A DNA stretch of 64,000 bases, from NCBI GenBank assembly GCA_029262115.1, contig JAJCZZ010000049.1:62001-126000 (forward strand), written 5' to 3'. A program made the position numbers and the translations under genes. Each line of letters opens with the position of its first letter. The stretch's first letter is position 1. The notes beneath the pieces were generated by a model. The model had not been told where the DNA came from and searched no databases. It worked only from the letters and a program-made list of their open reading frames with translations. This DNA comes from Gemmatimonadota bacterium. Lineage in GTDB: Bacteria; Gemmatimonadota; Gemmatimonadetes; Longimicrobiales; Gaopeijiaceae. Shown piece after piece: positions 61,695 through 64,000 of this stretch.

Positions 61695-62489
61695 CTACTC
61701 CTCGTCTTCCTTCACCACCTCCCACACCGCGTCCAACTCCCCGAGCGTCGCCCCGGGAAGGGCGAGCCCTTCGTCCCGCGCTCGTTCCTCCAGCGCCTGG
61801 AAGCGGCGGACGAACTTCCGGTTTGCGGCGGCCAGGGCGGTCGTGGGGTGGACTCCGACCAGGCGGGCGACGTTCACCGCGGCGAACAGAAGGTCTCCGA
61901 CCTCGTCGGCGAGCTCGTCCGGATCGCCCGACGCCAGTGCCGCTCGGACCTCGTCCACTTCCTCGGCGACCTTATCCATAGCGCCCTCGTGGTCCGGCCA
62001 GTCGAAGCCGACACCGGCGGCCTTTTCCTGCGCGCGGTACGCCTTCGTGAGTGGGTCCAGCCCGCGTGCCAGCCCGTCGAGGGCGCTCTCTCCCGGGGCC
62101 CGCTCCTCGGCCTTGGTCTCTTCCCACAGCCGGGCTGTGCCGTCACCGAAGAGGTGGGGGTGCCTGCGCACCATCTTGGCTTCCAGGCGGCCGTACACCG
62201 CTGCGGCGTCGAACGACCCGGCCTCTTCGGCGACCACGATCTGGAATGCGAGATTCAACAGGAGGTCGCCGAGTTCGCCCTCGAGTTCGAGGACGTCGCC
62301 GTCGTGGACCGCATCGGCCACTTCGTGTGCCTCTTCGAGGAGATGCGGCACCAGGGAGCGAGCTGTCTGCTTCGCGTCCCAGGGGCAGTTTGCGCGAAGA
62401 AAGCGGACGAGCGCGAGGGCCCGATCGAGGTCGCCGGGCCCTTTGAAACGGGGAGGCTCCGCGGCGTTGTGGGGTTCGGATGGGGGCAT
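61695..62489 (-). CDS. mazG: Nucleoside triphosphate pyrophosphohydrolase MazG
   Basis: The 264-residue protein (from ATG 62489) contains two MazG domains with EExxE...ExxD metal motifs: EEAHEVADAVHDGD...EGELGDLL and EEVDEVRAALASGD...ADEVGDLLFA. It hydrolyses NTPs and dNTPs to monophosphates. A GTG at 62561 in the same frame would add 24 residues and almost abut the divergent alr start; neither has a clear ribosome site. Confidence 0.92.
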   Translation of the reverse strand: MPPSEPHNAAEPPRFKGPGDLDRALALVRFLRANCPWDAKQTARSLVPHLLEEAHEVADAVHDGDVLELEGELGDLLLNLAFQIVVAEEAGSFDAAAVYGRLEAKMVRRHPHLFGDGTARLWEETKAEERAPGESALDGLARGLDPLTKAYRAQEKAAGVGFDWPDHEGAMDKVAEEVDEVRAALASGDPDELADEVGDLLFAAVNVARLVGVHPTTALAAANRKFVRRFQALEERARDEGLALPGATLGELDAVWEVVKEDEE

Positions 62490-62563
62490 GGGATGGGGCG
62501 TTGGGGCAGGCCGGTCGCGCCGGAGTGGAACGCCGACGTTCTTCTTGGCATGTTCCTCCACCT

Positions 62564-63685
62564 ATGTCAATCGAATCGAGGGGGCGTGCCTGGTTGGAGG
62601 TCGACGCCGGAGCGCTCCGGCGGAATTTCCGGGCGGTGCGCGCGTCGGTGGGCCCCTCCGTGGGAATCGTGCCGATGGTCAAGGCGGACGCGTACGGCGT
62701 GGGTGTGCGGGAGGCCGTACGCGCGCTCGATGCCCACGAGCCGTGGGGGTACGGCGTCGCGTCCGTCGCGGAGGGAATCGAGCTTCGACGTCTCACCGAG
62801 CGGCCCGTCGTGGTCTTCACTCCGATCGCGCCCGGGGAGCTTCCCGCCGCGATCGACGCCGACCTTCGGATCACGGTGTCGGACGAGGCGACTCTCGTGG
62901 CCCTTGGGCGGGCCGCGACGGACGGTGCTTCGGCTCGGTTCCACGCCGAGATCGACTCGGGTATGGGGCGGGCGGGCCTCGACCCGCGCGGGATCGACTC
63001 CTGGGGGCCGGCGCTCCAGGCCGCCCTGGCCGGAGGCGCGGTGTGGGAGGGTGTCTTCACTCACCTTCACTCGGCCGACGACTCGCCCGATACGGTGGAC
63101 CCGCAGATCGCGCTCTTCGAGAGCACGTTGGCCCGCCTCGCGCCGGGGCCGGACGTCCTCCGGCACGCCCTCAACAGCGCGGGCTGTTTCGTCCGGCCGG
63201 GGTACGCCTTCCAACTCGTTCGCCCGGGCATCTTCCTCTACGGAGGGCGGCCCGGCATGGAATCCCCCGAGCCCGACGCGGTCGTGAGCCTCCGTGCTCG
63301 GGTCATTCGGGTCAAAGAGGCGCGGCCGGGCGACACGCTGGGCTACGGGTCGACCCACGTGGCGGAGCGCGCGGAACGGTGGGCCACGGTCGCGGTCGGA
63401 TACGGAGACGGGCTTCCGCGTGCGCTCTCCAACAAGGGCTGGGGCGTGGTGGGCGGACGGCGCGTTCCGATCATCGGGCGGATCTCCATGGATGTGACCG
63501 TGGTAGACATCACCGGTCTGCCGTCGGTGCGACCGGGTCAGGTGGTTACCTTCCTGGGTTGCGACGGCCAAGAACGCGTCACGCTCGGAGAGATGGCGGA
63601 TCTGGCAGGCACGATCGGATATGAGGTCCTTACGGGCTTCACACCTCGGCTTCCCCGGATCTGGGAGTTACCGGTTGGACCCTGA
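62564..63685 (+). CDS. alr: Alanine racemase
   Basis: The 373-residue fold-type III PLP enzyme has PLP-lysine motif [11 protein letters not shown] (Lys40), the catalytic Tyr region LGYGSTHV, the phosphate-binding [12 protein letters not shown] and [15 protein letters not shown]. It converts L-Ala to D-Ala for peptidoglycan. It is divergent from mazG, with starts 75 bp apart or less. Its 3' end overlaps the cytidine deaminase remnant by 11 nt. Confidence 0.95.
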   Translation: MSIESRGRAWLEVDAGALRRNFRAVRASVGPSVGIVPMVKADAYGVGVREAVRALDAHEPWGYGVASVAEGIELRRLTERPVVVFTPIAPGELPAAIDADLRITVSDEATLVALGRAATDGASARFHAEIDSGMGRAGLDPRGIDSWGPALQAALAGGAVWEGVFTHLHSADDSPDTVDPQIALFESTLARLAPGPDVLRHALNSAGCFVRPGYAFQLVRPGIFLYGGRPGMESPEPDAVVSLRARVIRVKEARPGDTLGYGSTHVAERAERWATVAVGYGDGLPRALSNKGWGVVGGRRVPIIGRISMDVTVVDITGLPSVRPGQVVTFLGCDGQERVTLGEMADLAGTIGYEVLTGFTPRLPRIWELPVGP

Positions 63686-63960
63686 CACCCTCGTCCAGCG
63701 TGCTCGTGCTGCTCGGGATTTGGCGTACGCGCCGTACTCGGACTTCCGTGTCGGTGCCGCGCTGGAGACCGTGGACGGTTCGGTATTCCCGGGAAGCAAC
63801 GTCGAGAACGCCTCGTACGGTCTCACCATCTGTGCGGAACGGGCGGCTGTCTTCTCGGCGGTGGCTGCGGGTGAGGTCGGGTGGGGTACGTAGGGAATGG
63901 ACGTTGGACGAACTTCTGCCGGACCGATTCGAAGGGTCGACGCAGAGATCAATGGAATGA
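63675..63960 (+). pseudogene. cdd: Cytidine deaminase with internal deletion
   Basis: From TTG 63675 the frame reads [49 protein letters not shown], including the first zinc ligand and catalytic Glu (CAER). After AAGEVGWGT the frame stops at 63893. The typical C-terminal segment EWTLDELLPDRFEG appears at once in another frame, so about 40 residues holding the PCGxCR zinc motif are missing. The protein cannot bind its zinc fully and should be inactive, unless this is an assembly error. The remaining 40 bases to the window edge show nothing. Confidence 0.8.
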
Positions 63961-64000
63961 CACGAGGGCGAGACTCGGATATCACGTGATACGGATCAAA

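Overview
The window is GC-rich bacterial chromosomal DNA with dense genes, mostly on the + strand, and many 1-8 nt stop/start overlaps. The gene repertoire includes a large ADOP-type permease paired with a PadR regulator, tandem DUF4097 proteins behind an ECF sigma/anti-sigma pair, DUF4388-TPR proteins, a DUF3098-like small membrane protein and a meso-DAP-type dcw cluster. This suggests a Gram-negative member of the Gemmatimonadota or a close relative. That assignment is inferred from gene content, not from a marker-gene search.

Layout. (1) 1-5.0 kb: an overlapping set with a degenerate DnaA-like protein, a DUF4388-TPR protein, a membrane-anchored metallopeptidase and an NtrC-type regulator. 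(2) 5.0-11.4 kb: small membrane protein, thioesterase, tRNA-Val(TAC), remains of a toxin-antitoxin pair with a broken GNAT toxin, an M19-type dipeptidase, an unknown secreted protein, a 29-residue membrane peptide with a sodium/solute symporter, a zinc-ribbon protein, a YIP1-like protein and a symmetric 167-bp inverted-repeat element. (3) 11.5-20.9 kb: molybdenum enzyme genes (FdhF/YdeP-like oxidoreductase, FdhD, MobA, MobB) interrupted by padR-ADOP and followed by a lipoprotein cytochrome c and a Tat-exported flavoenzyme. (4) 21-25.5 kb: CHASE3-PAS histidine kinase, acyl-CoA ligase, and on the - strand a glycerophosphodiesterase and a small membrane protein. (5) 25.7-29.8 kb: ECF sigma, zinc-binding anti-sigma and three DUF4097 beta-solenoid proteins. 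(6) 29.9-35.5 kb: REC-PAS-GAF histidine kinase and a TolB/CsgG-like lipoprotein on the - strand, then a thioesterase and a secreted TPR protein ending at a very strong intrinsic terminator.

(7) 35,533-37,495: a group IIC intron sits directly in the U-tract of that terminator. Its reverse transcriptase has a frameshift near the N-terminus. (8) 37.7-53.8 kb: the division and cell-wall (dcw) cluster mraZ-rsmH-ftsL-ftsI-murE-murF-mraY-murD-ftsW-murG-murC-ftsQ-ftsA-ftsZ. It is preceded by a near-consensus sigma-70 promoter and four MraZ-type boxes spaced exactly 10 bp. murB and ddl are absent from it. (9) 54-64 kb: a LytM/M23 lipoprotein, a VWA-like membrane protein, ftsY, recG, asnS, mazG (- strand), alr, and a cytidine deaminase gene with an internal deletion at the window edge.

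The most distinctive points are the DnaA-like pseudo-ATPase cassette, the ECF/three-DUF4097 operon, the terminator-embedded group IIC intron next to the dcw promoter, the MraZ operator, the 167-bp palindromic element and three broken genes (GNAT toxin, intron RT, cdd).
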